This document shows, piece after piece, positions 8,967 to 19,204 of a DNA stretch of 64,000 nt. A program made the position numbers and the translations under genes. The notes below the pieces were generated by a model that worked only from the letters and a program-made list of their open reading frames with translations, had not been told where the DNA came from and did no database searches. Location of the stretch: assembly GCA_023014485.1 (NCBI GenBank), contig JAJOZX010008847.1, positions 93,501 to 157,500 on the forward strand, written 5' to 3'. The first letter of the stretch is position 1. Each line of letters begins with the position of its first letter. This stretch comes from Bathynomus jamesi. Its lineage: Eukaryota; Arthropoda; Malacostraca; Isopoda; Cirolanidae.

Positions 8967-11900
8967 TCAAACGTTATGGTATCCAAAGGGTACGGTATCA
9001 TAGGTACCAGGTAACTGGTAACGTTTCCTATAGGTGTTACGGCACACCTTCGTACCCCTAAGTTCCTTCACGCCCCCAGCTTCTGCGCCCGAAAATTGTG
9101 AGTGCCTACAATTAGTTGGGGAGGTCGTTCGCCCTCATCATCGTCCAAACACACTAGATCCTTCAACGATTCAAAGTTAACAACCCGCCGATTCGCATGG
9201 TTGAGCGTAATACCCTTTGCCTTCACGATATATTTCATTCCTCCCCCACCTGACCCGTACCCCATAAGTTTTAGGTCCTGTTGAGACAAAAGAGTCGGCG
9301 TATGCGTTGTCCCCATACTCATCCTTGATCTCATCAGTGAGCTCGCCGAGGAACTCCCCAATAGCGGGCATGTATTCACCCTCCCTCTCTGTGAATATCA
9401 CGCTATCTGTATCGGCATACAATACTCTCCGCCCAAGAGAATGCAATAGACCCCAAAGTTTTATACGGGCGTAGGCTGTTGTGAAGCTGGCCACAGGTAT
9501 GTTTGTAACCCTTGAGGTATCTGTGGCCAATTCAGTGTTGTACTTTATTATGTAAGTATTACCTACATTCACGATCTCCATGACCTCTTTATCGGGAGCA
9601 TTGGCATAATCCCAGACATCACTATAACTTTGTGCCAAATGAATGTTCCCTTTGCGGTATTCTGCAAATTTTCCCCATAGACTGTTTAGACACAACTTTG
9701 CACTAAAGCGCTTGCCAGGATTCTTTGCAATTTGGGCACGATCAAGTGTATACCTTCGCGGTCGCGGTAACGTTGAATATAGGCAGACTTTTCATCTTCG
9801 GTATCAACTCCTCGCGGATACCCTGATGCCTCAACCTTATCCTTCAAAAAGGCGTTTATATATGGTGTGAAAAGGTTGGGTAGCTTCTGAAACCTCCACA
9901 CCTCATGTATCTTCAGTATTCTATAACCATGGCGTACGGCTAGGGCCAGCTCAGGACTTGTATATACGCCTCTGATCTTACGCTGGTGGGGTATATGGTT
10001 ACAATCGCCGTTATCCTCTTCCGCGCACTTCACGCACAGGGGAAACATGAGCTTGTCGTCGATAACGACAGGTAAGATTGGCATCCATAAATTGCGTGGG
10101 GGGAGTACGTCTACGAAAGAGAGCCCAAAGTAACGATCATTCAAATTTCTTGAAAATTCATTGATGGAGGGCAGGTTAGGTCCCACCAGTTTCTCAGGAG
10201 CGCCCACGGGGTACGGATTGTTCTTCATCACGTATGGGTATAAAGAACAGAAATCGTAGTAATGGAGCTTCACGCCCTCCGTAGGTGGAAAGTATAGTCT
10301 GAATGGATTTGTACGTCCTCCAAACAAGCTATCACCACATTTGAGAGGATCCAGCACCATTGAACGCTTGATCGTGTTTATTTCCTCACGGTACACCTCG
10401 TCTGTCTCCATCCGTGCATCATATTCATGCTCCCACAAGACTTTGTGAGTGAACTGTGATCCTATAAGTTGATCGCGGGTGCGGGTCCATGCAAGACAGT
10501 CGGCAGGAGATCTACCGTGGATATCTCCGGCGATTCCGCACTCAGGACGGGGCATCCATGCCACCAGCATCCGTTAAAGGAGTACACAGTCTTCACACCA
10601 GTGACACGGTTTTCACTTAACCATCCCAAAAAAACCCAAAACACGTCCATTAATCTTAATGGGTACTTCACCCGTGTTGCGGGCGTGCTTTATGTATACA
10701 CCTGTCTGTTGCTGTAGGTGTATGAGCCAGTAAATAGCCTTGTGTCCGTAACTGCGGGGTTTGTTTCGGTGAATAATGGCTAAGGTGTCTTTAGGCATGA
10801 AGTTATTCTTGAACACCGTAAAACATAATGACGCGATGGTGGTTGCGACTTGCAGTGGATCGCATTTGAAACGGCTATGTACATCCTTCTAAAGGCCTGG
10901 AAACATACTCTAAGCACGCGCACATCATTCACGCAATAACGCTCACATTCATCAGCTATATATAAGGGTTACTTTCATTAAAACTTGTAGTATCGATCAA
11001 AGTCTTCACGTTCATCCATACAGTCATAGTTAATAATGTTTGGGTGGTGTGGGCCTACGTAGTTTAAAGTCTCGCTGGTGAGGAAAGTGTAAGGGAAGTA
11101 TCCTTTGGAAACTTCAGCTGCTACTCCCATCACCTTGGGTAGCTTTGCTAATTTACAAGGTGTGAATAATAAAGTGTCTTTAAATTGTACATTGCCTCTT
11201 ATTTGCATCTGTATTAATTTGTTGCCTCTTTTCAATGGATCACCTGTAAATATCTCAGAGGATTCGTGTTCAAGCAACTCCTATAAAGGAACTGCGTGTC
11301 AAACTTTGCCCCGTTATGGGCGAGATATACACAGTCATTTTTTTGAACTTGTCGGCTAAACTTGACAATATAGGACACAAATAGTTTCACAGGACTATCG
11401 CGGACATTCGTTTTAAAAACGTTTGTCCGTTTACCGCATTTGGGGCACTCGTCACATTCGATCCCCATACACTCATCACAGATAGTCTGGCTCACAAGTA
11501 AATGTGGAATTACCTCTTTGGTTTCAGCGTTCGTATATGTTTCTATATCGTAGTATACAGTTATACAAGGGTTATTTTTAGGCTTAGCATCTTTCATATA
11601 AACATACATGCTTTACTCCATCCGCCTTATATTCCCCTGGCATGTAGGACAGTGAATTTCGTCACACTTGTGCTTAAATTTCCCCAATTATCCATTGTGT
11701 GAAACATACCACATTCACAGATTCTCATTTTCCTGCACGTGCCAATTGATTTATGGAAATCAAAGCATATTATTGAAGAATGTGCGTCTACACACATCAC
11801 AGTCTCTCTTCTCAGCTTCAACTACACGGCTTTCACATTTGGTGCTTTTACACTGCTCACATACCATGTGACATTCTTTACAATGTCTCACTATATCATC

Positions 11901-12436
11901 CGCAAACTCGAGGCACCCCTTACACAAATCATGATGTCTCCATATTTTCGACTTTTGTCATAACTCGCGTAAAGCCACCTTATATTACGGATGGGGAGAT
12001 ACGTTGTCCCTGACAATCCTAAATAAGTAGGGGTCTTGTACGATCTTCACACAGCTTTTAAAAAACATAACACAGTCCTACGACGATCATCCAACCAAAT
12101 ACAACTATACGGACATTCATCTGTTCTACCCTTCTCAACTCTTCAGGACCCATATTACAGTCAAATCAAGTTCACAGCTACAGCTAGTTTACGGGGCACG
12201 CTCCACGACGTAGGCAACCAAATTTTTGAGTCCGTGGTATTTTGTACAGTAAACATACCGTGCTAAGAGTACTGCTATAAGCCGCACCACGATCGACGTT
12301 TATATGCGTCTGGTAAATAGTGAGAATTGAAGTAAGAGTATACGTATGGCACTATGGCCCGCAACACGGAATACACGATCAATATTTACCGTGAAGGTCC
12401 ATATTAAAGGCTATACTACTTTGGGCACGGGCTGCA
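8967..12436 (-). pseudogene. polB: Polinton family B (protein-primed) DNA polymerase, multiply frameshifted
   Basis: Reading on the minus strand, an N-terminal region with a Cys-rich stretch (about 12.4-11.63 kb) is followed by exonuclease motifs YYDIET (Exo I) and AHNGAKFD (Exo II) between 11609 and 11232. The polymerase domain has YYDFCSLYPYVM (motif A, about 10.25 kb), CLNSLWGKFA (motif B, 9.69 kb) and YADTDSVIF (motif C, 9.41 kb). All catalytic acidic residues seen are intact. The reading frame changes at least six times (near 11.6, 11.25, 10.98-10.82, 10.65, 10.5, 9.69 and 9.3 kb), so no full-length product is possible. The C-terminus ends VPFGYHNV at 8967, after a 1-bp deletion near 9.07 kb. 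The ATG at 12436 is inferred from alignment with copy 2. Confidence 0.92.
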
Positions 12437-12454
12437 TTATACGTCTAATATATA

Positions 12455-13137
12455 TTACATCTTCAGCCGCCAACGTCTAAATGGCACTATCACCCAATAA
12501 TCATCTACATCACCGTCATCTGACCGAATCCAAAGGACAGATGTCCTGACGTCACGCTCGTCGCGATTCTGAAGAGCAAACTACAATACGCTGTACAAAC
12601 CCGGCGTAGCCCGCGCTCAATTCATTGCTATACATGCTCTAGGGTCGACCTGACTCCTATACCGATTTCTAGTCAAGGCTGGGGTGGGGCTGCGGAGCGC
12701 ACCAATTCAAACGTATATCATCCTCAACAGAAATACGGGGCAACTGCGGCGGATGAATTAGGGGTATATTAGCGGAAGGTGCTGATGGGGGGCCTGTTGC
12801 GTAGGAGGTTGAGGGTTGGGGATCTATTATTGTAGACTTAACAGAACGGGGGGCAACTGTGGCGGATGAATAAGGGGATATATTAGCGGGAGGTGCTGCT
12901 GGGGGGATTGTTGCGTAAGAGGTTGAGGGTTGGGGATCTATTACTGGTGCAACAGGCGCGTATTTCGGTCGCTTTATACCTGACGTGGGGTTCTCTTCAT
13001 CATACCTCCGCTTTGGACGTGCTACCGGTATCGCTGGTGAGGGTTCGTTGGCAGGGGAGGAGATCACAACTACACTGTCGTCGAGGTCATCCGTAATGTC
13101 AATGATGGGATGCTCTACCTCATCGTCATTCACGGTT
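12455..13137 (-). pseudogene. Polinton proline-rich ORF upstream of polB
   Basis: The frame opens at an acceptor-like site (pyrimidine tract then CCCACAG, exon from 13137) and reads NDDE...IIDITDD followed by a low-complexity Pro/Ser/Thr segment with two PQPSTSYAT repeats. A stop falls near 12669. Copy 2 shows a second half with a basic TRNRY patch and a SDDGDVDD acidic stretch, and homologous DNA here runs to 12455 with breaks. IIDITDD-type acidic/hydrophobic clusters resemble SUMO-interacting motifs, but that is speculative. No ATG precedes the acceptor-like site in frame, so an upstream exon is possible. Function unknown. Confidence 0.5.
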
Positions 13138-13227
13138 CTGTGGGAGAAGAAAGCAAAATATAAGGAACAGCACTCAAAATTTGTAATATTTTGTAAATGA
13201 CCCACTTAGGAGTGTGACGTGTTAGAA
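13138..13227. promoter_or_regulatory. Compact divergent intergenic region between the two Polinton gene blocks
   Basis: Only about 90 bp separate the proline-rich exon (leftward) from the ATPase start (rightward). The segment is AT-rich and contains TTACAAAATATTACAAATT on one strand. It is conserved in copy 2 (30951-31052). Both gene blocks diverge from here, so it is the likely site of a bidirectional promoter, although a canonical TATA box is not obvious. Confidence 0.4.
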
Positions 13228-13857
13228 ATGGACTCTGTAGAAAAATTCAGATTCACGAGTCCATCCACATGTATTATATCTGGACCTACAGGATGTGGTA
13301 AAACTGTGTTTATGCTTAAAATCATTAAAGAAAAGGGAGAGATGTTCTCGAAATTTGTGCATAAAGTTATATGGTGCTATTCGACGTATCAATCAGTGTT
13401 CAACGAGTACCAAGATGATATTTTGTTCCACAAAGGCGTATATGACGTTAATTCGTTAAAGGGAAATGAACATACAATCATTGTAATTGACGATCTCATG
13501 TTGGAGATGGATAAAACGTTTGCCGAGACATTTACAGTATTCTCCCACCATCTTAACATAAGCGTGTTCTTCATCAATCAGAATCTATTTTTCAAAAATA
13601 GATACATGCGCGATGTGTCGTTAAATACGCAATATCTAGTCTTATTCGCGCAACGTAGAGATGTATCACAAATTGGGGTATTAGCCAATCAAATGTTCCC
13701 GAATCAGCGTAAGGAGTTTTTGGAAGTTTATAAAGAAGCTACAAGCACGCGTTACGGATATTTGCTTTGCGACCTTCATCCGCGAAACACGTTTAGAGTG
13801 CTTCTACGAACGAATATATTTCCAAACGAGCCTGAAACGGTGTATATTCCAGAATGA
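13228..13857 (+). CDS. Polinton genome-packaging ATPase (FtsK/HerA superfamily)
   Basis: 209 aa from the ATG at 13228 (MDSVEKFRF); an upstream alternative start at 13219 is a TTG. Walker A GPTGCGKT lies at about residues 18-25 and Walker B IIVIDDLM at about residues 87-94. An FFINQNLFFKNRYMRD segment follows where a sensor or arginine finger is expected. The size fits Polinton and adintovirus packaging ATPases, which pump DNA into the capsid. The stop overlaps the next start as ATGA. The frame is intact, whereas copy 2 has lost the start codon and Walker A. Confidence 0.93.
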   Translation: MDSVEKFRFTSPSTCIISGPTGCGKTVFMLKIIKEKGEMFSKFVHKVIWCYSTYQSVFNEYQDDILFHKGVYDVNSLKGNEHTIIVIDDLMLEMDKTFAETFTVFSHHLNISVFFINQNLFFKNRYMRDVSLNTQYLVLFAQRRDVSQIGVLANQMFPNQRKEFLEVYKEATSTRYGYLLCDLHPRNTFRVLLRTNIFPNEPETVYIPE

Positions 13858-14177
13858 CAAAGAGACTAAAGAAATACCGTGAATTAATAAAAATCTATCA
13901 TCGACTGCCCCGGGCAATGCAGCAGATGTTTATTAAAAATATCGACGCCGACTTTTTAAAATGCATCTGTGAAATCTGTCTTAACGTTATAAATTGCAAT
14001 GTATCAATGAAAACCCCTCAGAAGGCTCGCCTACGCCGCTACAAGAACATAATACGTGCACTCGCTCGTAAAAGTCAAACTGTAGCGAAGAAAAAACGAA
14101 TTATTGTACAAACAGGAGGGTCATTTCTCCCCATCTTATTTTCAGTTTTGGGTCCTTTACTGACTAGATTAATATAA
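13854..14177 (+). CDS. Small basic Polinton protein with C-terminal hydrophobic tail
   Basis: 107 aa. The N-terminal half is helical-looking and basic with a CxxC...C cluster (LKCICEICLNVINC, about residues 39-52). Residues 58-90 are strongly basic, and the end reads GGSFLPILFSVLGPLLTRLI, a short hydrophobic tail. Similar small basic proteins with a glycine-rich hydrophobic tail are common next to the ATPase in Polintons. A DNA-binding or capsid-internal role is inferred. Start and stop overlap neighbouring genes (ATGA upstream, TAATG downstream). Confidence 0.6.
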   Translation: MTKRLKKYRELIKIYHRLPRAMQQMFIKNIDADFLKCICEICLNVINCNVSMKTPQKARLRRYKNIIRALARKSQTVAKKKRIIVQTGGSFLPILFSVLGPLLTRLI

Positions 14178-14869
14178 TGAAGAAAGTGGTAGTGATTCCC
14201 CACGAGGTGTACGCTTCACTGCAAAGGAATCCAGACACGGATCTAGATCCCCGTAAAAGCAGACTTAAAAGAATGGAAAGCGAATTGCTAGCCCTATTAA
14301 ACAGTGAAAAAACACCTGATGAGAAAAGAATCTTATACCAAGAAGCTCTGCAGAAATTTCTTCACGAGTACGAAAATTATAAGAGCCCTACAGAGATTCC
14401 TGTGGTTATTAGGCACAGCACGGGGGACGATGGACATGGCGACATAGGATCTGTGCCCGACGATACAGCTGACCAACCAAAAATTAAGGGATTAGCCACA
14501 CAACATATCGAACATGTATTAAAAAGCACCCTCCCACATACATTGATGAGTAAAGGCTTAAGTCTTTATAATCTATTGAATGAGGATCCAGCCATACAAT
14601 GGACCGATACAGGCGAGATCATTGTGGAAGGATCAAAGGTACAGGGATCGAATATCGTAGACATTGTCCATGATCTGGTGAGAAAGTGGGATAGGCCATC
14701 ACCATCAGGATGGAAGCATATTAAAGCAAGACTACAACAAATAAATGTCCCTAAAACGTTGATAGGAAATCTGAACAGGTTAAAAGACTTGGAACATGCA
14801 ACGCATGTGACACAATTGAAGACGCCGTCACCCCCGGCGGTAACACCTTTGAAGAGGAAAAGAGGTTAA
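14177..14869 (+). CDS. Polinton-associated protein, unassigned (230 aa)
   Basis: An intact frame beginning at the TAATG junction. The N-terminal part (about 1-85) is charged and probably helical. An acidic GDDGHGDIGSVPDD linker (about residues 84-97) follows. The C-terminal domain (about 105-215) has LSLYNLL, IQWTDTGEIIVEG, SNIVDIVHDL and WKHIKARL, ending in a basic PLKRKRG. This Trp-containing C-terminal pattern recurs in proteins of animal Polintons, but I know no assigned function. The basic tail could be nuclear targeting or DNA contact (inference). The copy 2 homologue is complement(29330..29997). Confidence 0.6.
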   Translation: MKKVVVIPHEVYASLQRNPDTDLDPRKSRLKRMESELLALLNSEKTPDEKRILYQEALQKFLHEYENYKSPTEIPVVIRHSTGDDGHGDIGSVPDDTADQPKIKGLATQHIEHVLKSTLPHTLMSKGLSLYNLLNEDPAIQWTDTGEIIVEGSKVQGSNIVDIVHDLVRKWDRPSPSGWKHIKARLQQINVPKTLIGNLNRLKDLEHATHVTQLKTPSPPAVTPLKRKRG

Positions 14870-14903
14870 ACCAACCCTACCCACGTGCCTCTAAAATACG
14901 CAA

Positions 14904-15958
14904 ATGGCTAACGTATTAACTAAACGCTATTATGACATTTCTAACCCATCCTCTTACGGCGGCGTAGATAGACTGTACAGAAGTGTTTACGGAGTAGGGA
15001 AAAAAGATGTTGAAAGATTTTTGAGGGAGCAGGACGCTTATACGCTTCATAAGCCTGTGAGAAAAAGGTTTAAAACAGCCAAGACAACGGCTTCCTCGAT
15101 TGATTCTATTTGGCAAGCAGATTTAACAGACATGCAAAGATATTCTGTGTATAACGATGGTTACCGCTACATTCTATTCATAATAGACGTATTCTCTAGA
15201 TATCTGTGGCTAGTTCCTCTGAAAAATAAATCACCTGAAACAGTTGCTAAAGCCACCAAAACGCTAATGTTAAAAGAAAACAGGGTTCCTGGCTATTTTT
15301 GTACGGATATGGGGAAGGAATTTATAGGCCGTGCTTTTCAGAACATGTTGACAGAGTTTAATATCAGCTATTACACAACCAATTCTATACATAAGGCTTC
15401 TTTAGCTGAAAGAGTTCAGCGCACCATAAAGGAACGCATGCACCGTTATTTTACACATAAAAACACACACAGATTTCTAGACATTCTGGAATCATTGGCA
15501 TCATCCTACAACCGCTCACACCATCGCACGATTGGGACAACACCTAACGAAGTTTTAGAAAGAGGTACGCTCCCGAGAAGAGATGGATCACCACCACCAC
15601 ACTCGCGCGCTTCAAAATCAATGATTATGTAAGGCTGTCGCGTTCGGGGAATAAATTCGCAAAGGGTTTTGAGCAAGGATGGACACGCGAGATTTTTAAA
15701 GTTAGGGCTATGAGACCTAAAGGTGAGATAATGATGTATTACATTGAAGATTTGAATGGGGAAGAAATCTCAGGAGGCTTTTACCGCGAGGAATTGCAGA
15801 AAGTTGCGTTTAATTTAGGAAAAAATGTGTTTAAAATTGAGAAAATTTTAGGAAGCAAAGGTTCAGGAAAGAGAAAAATGTACCTGGTGAAATGGCTAGG
15901 GTACCCAGAAAGCTTCAACACCTATATAAAAGCTGATGCAATAATGAAGCTTAAATAG
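14904..15958 (+). pseudogene. int: Polinton integrase (rve) with C-terminal chromodomain, one frameshift
   Basis: The retroviral-type DDE core is seen: WQADLTD (first Asp), FCTDMGKEF (second Asp) and LAERVQRTIKERM (Glu) between 15110 and 15450. No HHCC zinc finger is visible in the N-terminal 70 residues. The first frame ends at 15632 with an aberrant tail after a frameshift near 15590. In the other frame the homologous protein continues and ends with a chromodomain (FKIEKILGS...YLVKWLGYP, 15830-15920). Chromodomain integrases are known from Polintons and chromoviruses and are thought to steer insertion to chromatin marks. The gene ends 8 bp before the minor capsid start. Confidence 0.92.
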
Positions 15959-15966
15959 TATGCAAC

Positions 15967-16823
15967 ATGGCTCCTAACCATTTCTACGTCACACTCCCGT
16001 CCTCCTCGTCCCTGTCTGTACACCCTAACAACACACTAGCCAACTTTGTAACAGAACTCCACGGGCACATTGAATTGGGTCGTGATTCGTATGAGGTGGG
16101 GATATGCGAAATTCAGCTGGACACCATCTTTTTAAATATTGAACATAAAGAAACCGTTTTTACGATTCTTAGAGACATTGACGAGTGTGAAAAAGCTGGG
16201 GTAGCTATGGATGAAACTATGCGTATCGCTCGGACTAAGGTTGCACGGTATTACAGTACAGAAGTAAGACTAGGACCGGGTCAATATGGTTCGGTCGAGG
16301 ATGTTGTGAGAGGCTTAAACGTAAGTTTAAGAAACTCAAACCTTACGAATGATTTAGTATACGAAATCGTAAACAACCCTGCACATACACTAATCCTAAA
16401 ATCAAAGACTAACAGACGTATTAAAGACCATAGAAAGTTCAAAATTCTAACCAATGGCCGATATAGCGCAGCCTTCCAAAGAGACACATTTCACGAGACA
16501 CGTATGACTTGTCCAGATTAATGTATCAATTGAAGATGGAGAAATTGGCTGAAAGGTCCCCAGACATGTGCTATATTTACAGTAATATAGTGGAGCACCA
16601 GTTTGTTGGGGATACCCAGGCACGCCTGCTGCGCATTGCTCACATCCCCAACCATAGAGGAAGGAGTTTGAGTATTACATATGACAGACCCCATTATGTG
16701 AATGTCGCAACTAATTTAATAACCAATATCTCAATATATATAAGAACGATTGAGGGTGAAAACTTCCCATTCGGTAACGGGAGCTTAACAGTGAAGCTAC
16801 ACTTTCGACGCACTGAGTTATAA
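15967..16823 (+). pseudogene. Polinton minor capsid (penton-like) protein, one frameshift
   Basis: Starts MAPNHFYVTLPSSSS, then NNTLANF and YEVGICEIQ, the N-terminal signature I associate with the Polinton minor capsid or penton-like protein. The first frame stops at 16521. A 1-base loss near 16502 puts the rest (16509-16823) in another frame, with YIYSNIVEHQFVGD, LLRI and the family-typical C-terminus LTVKLHFRR. Total length about 285 aa would match the family. It forms capsid vertices with the major capsid protein in the virion model. The stop overlaps the next start as TAATG. Copy 2 is split by a mariner. Confidence 0.82.
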
Positions 16824-17179
16824 TGGATAGAAAGCCTTTCACCGTCTATCGAGGGGTGAGATACCAGCGCGGTAGTGGACTTGGATCCATTTTTTCATCC
16901 ATACTACGTACGGCTGTTCCTTTGCTGAAGAGGGGTGCCAGATACCTCGGAAGGAAAGCGCTACAATCAGGTCTTAACACTGCAGAAGACATATTGGCCG
17001 GGGCTAAACCTAAAGAAGCTCTAAAAAAACATTTAAAGCGTACACGGGACGAAATCATCAAAGATGCAAAGAGAAAAATGCGTGGTGGCGGGAAGAAGAA
17101 GAGAGGGCTGCCCGGAAGAAGGGGTCACGTGGTATTAAACGTAAAAGGCTATCAAAAAAGAAGTGCTGTAAGCGAATGA
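16823..17179 (+). CDS. Polinton pX/pVI-like basic virion-core candidate
   Basis: 118 aa, intact. An N-terminal VYRGVRYQRGSGLGSIF segment leads to an amphipathic/hydrophobic stretch (IFSSILRTAVPLLKRGARYLG, about residues 23-43) and then a strongly basic C-terminus with a GGGKKKRG patch. The G-x-G plus amphipathic plus basic layout recalls adenoviral core and cement proteins (pX, pVI), and similar proteins sit between the capsid genes in Polintons and adintoviruses. Equivalence to one specific adenoviral protein is not established. It begins at a TAATG junction, so translation may be coupled to the minor capsid gene. Confidence 0.6.
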   Translation: MDRKPFTVYRGVRYQRGSGLGSIFSSILRTAVPLLKRGARYLGRKALQSGLNTAEDILAGAKPKEALKKHLKRTRDEIIKDAKRKMRGGGKKKRGLPGRRGHVVLNVKGYQKRSAVSE

Positions 17180-17288
17180 AACCTATGGTTGACCACTTTT
17201 TTGACTGATATAAGCTAAGGACATTGATCTCATGAATCATAGTTTGTTTACCACTTGTCGAGAGAGGAGGCACTATTTCTAACTCGCC

Positions 17289-18589
17289 ATGGCACGCTTC
17301 ATCCACCCATGTAGTTCACAATGCTGTAAATCGGAGCTGTCCCTTTTTGAGCTGCCTCCAACCCAAGTTTCTATTGAGCACAGTGATTTATTACAATTAA
17401 CCCTTTAAACACAATTAGTTCCCCGAGTGCACCTATAGAATTCGTGATACCCAGCTCAGGCCCTTACTTTTTTGATCCAAGCTGTGTGCACATGTACGCT
17501 AAGCTACGTATAGCCCATTCTGATGGAACGGTCTGCGATGACAAATATGCTGTATACCCTGAAACAAACTTTCTGCACTCCATATTCAACCAGTGTGACG
17601 TATATTTAAATCAGACCAACATATCGGCAGGCACGGGGTACTATCATCTACGAGCCTATCTGGAAAATGTCCTCAACTTTTCCAAAGAAGCGAAGGCTAC
17701 CTTTTTAAGTGCCGAGGGATATTATCAAACTAAAGATGAAAGTAGTATAAAGGACAAATTTAAAAATTCTAAAAAGAAAATATACGAGTGTTTTGGACGG
17801 TTGCACACAGATTTCACTTTCCAGGAGAAGTTGCTTGTCAACGGGGTGGATATGAAAATAAAGCTCACCCGCACGAGTCCTGAGATCTGCTTAAATCTGG
17901 ATGCTGATCAAGAAGAGGGTGCAAAGCCCGTTGTGGTTCACATTATGGACACATACCTCCGCGTACGGCGAGTGAAATTAAGTTCACCAAAACAACTAGA
18001 AATTGAGAAAAATTTACTAAACGCTACAGTGAAATATCCTATTAACAGAGTACAAATCAAACTATATACGGTTCCTGCAGGGTTGGCATCGAAGCAGATA
18101 GAAAACATTGCCCTGGGAAATCTTCCTAAAAGGATATTAATCGGTATGCAGGACCATGCTTCGGTGAATGGAAAATATAAAAAGAGTGCCTTTAAATTCG
18201 AGAATTTCGGACTTAAAAATATAACTCTATACGTTAATGGCACTGCTTTGGGTGGAACAATGGGTACGGACTATTCATCAGACGCTGTGTTACCTCTTTG
18301 TGCCAGAGCCTATAGTAATCTGACCCATATTGCAGGTGATTGTGATGAGCTTGGTAATGGGGTAACGCAGGAAGAATTCATTGATCAATTTAACCTTTAT
18401 CCGTTTGACATTACACCTGACTTATCTGCTAGCGTAAATACCCATTTAACCCCACAGCAGAGCGGAAACATCTCAGTGCGGCTGGAATTCGCCAAGCCTA
18501 TAGACGCTCCTATTAGTGTACTAGTATATCTCGAATCGCAAGCCCTAATAGAAGTAGATAGATTTAGGAGCGTTATCACTGACTTTTAA
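17289..18589 (+). pseudogene. Polinton major capsid protein (double jelly-roll), one frameshift
   Basis: The conserved N-terminus starts at 17289 (MARFIHPCSSQCCKSEL, then PPTQVSIEHSD). A frameshift near 17395 ends that frame at 17407. The rest is continuous from 17444 to 18589 and includes SGPYFFDPS, FNQCDVYLNQ, YLENVLNFS and a C-terminal LVYLESQALIEVD. About 430 aa in all, usual for Polinton hexon-like proteins. The copy 2 homologue keeps the frame across 17395, which confirms that the break is copy-specific. It is followed by one base and then the protease start, so the capsid and maturation genes are tightly coupled. Confidence 0.88.
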
Positions 18590-18590
18590 A

Positions 18591-19079
18591 ATGGATGCTA
18601 ATACACTTCAGAAAGTAATGAATAGTGAACGAGTCACACGTTCCAAATTTATCGGCGTGTTTGCGAAGAATGAAACATTGAGTTTGCCAAGTACGCGAGA
18701 ATGCGGTAGTCTTATTGTGAACACAGATGTCATCGGTAATGAAGGGATTCATTGGATCGCTGTCTATTTTAAAAATAGACAGCGCCTGTACTATTTTGAT
18801 TCACTCGGTACTCAACCCTGGAGTGACCCTATTATTGTAAAATTTCTCGCTCAGTTACATATTCCCGAAGTTGTATGGAACCCGTTTTGTATACAAGGAT
18901 ATTTTAGTAATGTTTGCGGAATGTACTGCGTCTCATTTCTCATGCATATGTCATGTGATAAAGAATTTATAAATTTTTTAAATTTATTTGACCCGTGCCA
19001 CACTCGCCGAAACGATGAAATGGTATGCAGACAGATAAAAATCCGTTTTCCAATTGTACGTACTCGTTGTATAGTATAA
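18591..19079 (+). CDS. Polinton maturation protease (adenain-like cysteine protease)
   Basis: 162 aa, intact. The catalytic set of the adenain/Ulp1 fold is seen in order: HWIAVYF (His, about residue 55), YYFDSLG (Asp, about residue 71), IQGYFSN (Gln) and VCGMYC (nucleophile Cys, about residue 109). In adenoviruses and Polintons this enzyme cleaves capsid and core precursors. It starts one base after the capsid stop. The copy 2 homologue has a premature stop and has lost the nucleophile. The 3' end is shortly followed (19205) by the converging two-exon gene. Confidence 0.92.
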   Translation: MDANTLQKVMNSERVTRSKFIGVFAKNETLSLPSTRECGSLIVNTDVIGNEGIHWIAVYFKNRQRLYYFDSLGTQPWSDPIIVKFLAQLHIPEVVWNPFCIQGYFSNVCGMYCVSFLMHMSCDKEFINFLNLFDPCHTRRNDEMVCRQIKIRFPIVRTRCIV

Positions 19080-19204
19080 TGTTTTTGTTCGTGTGTGTAT
19101 ATTTGTAACGGTATATTCTGTAGTTGGTTATTGTACTGATTTCTTTCATTTAATAAATTTATGAAAATATATTGTCTTCTTACCCCAAAAAGATCGAAAA
19201 ACAC

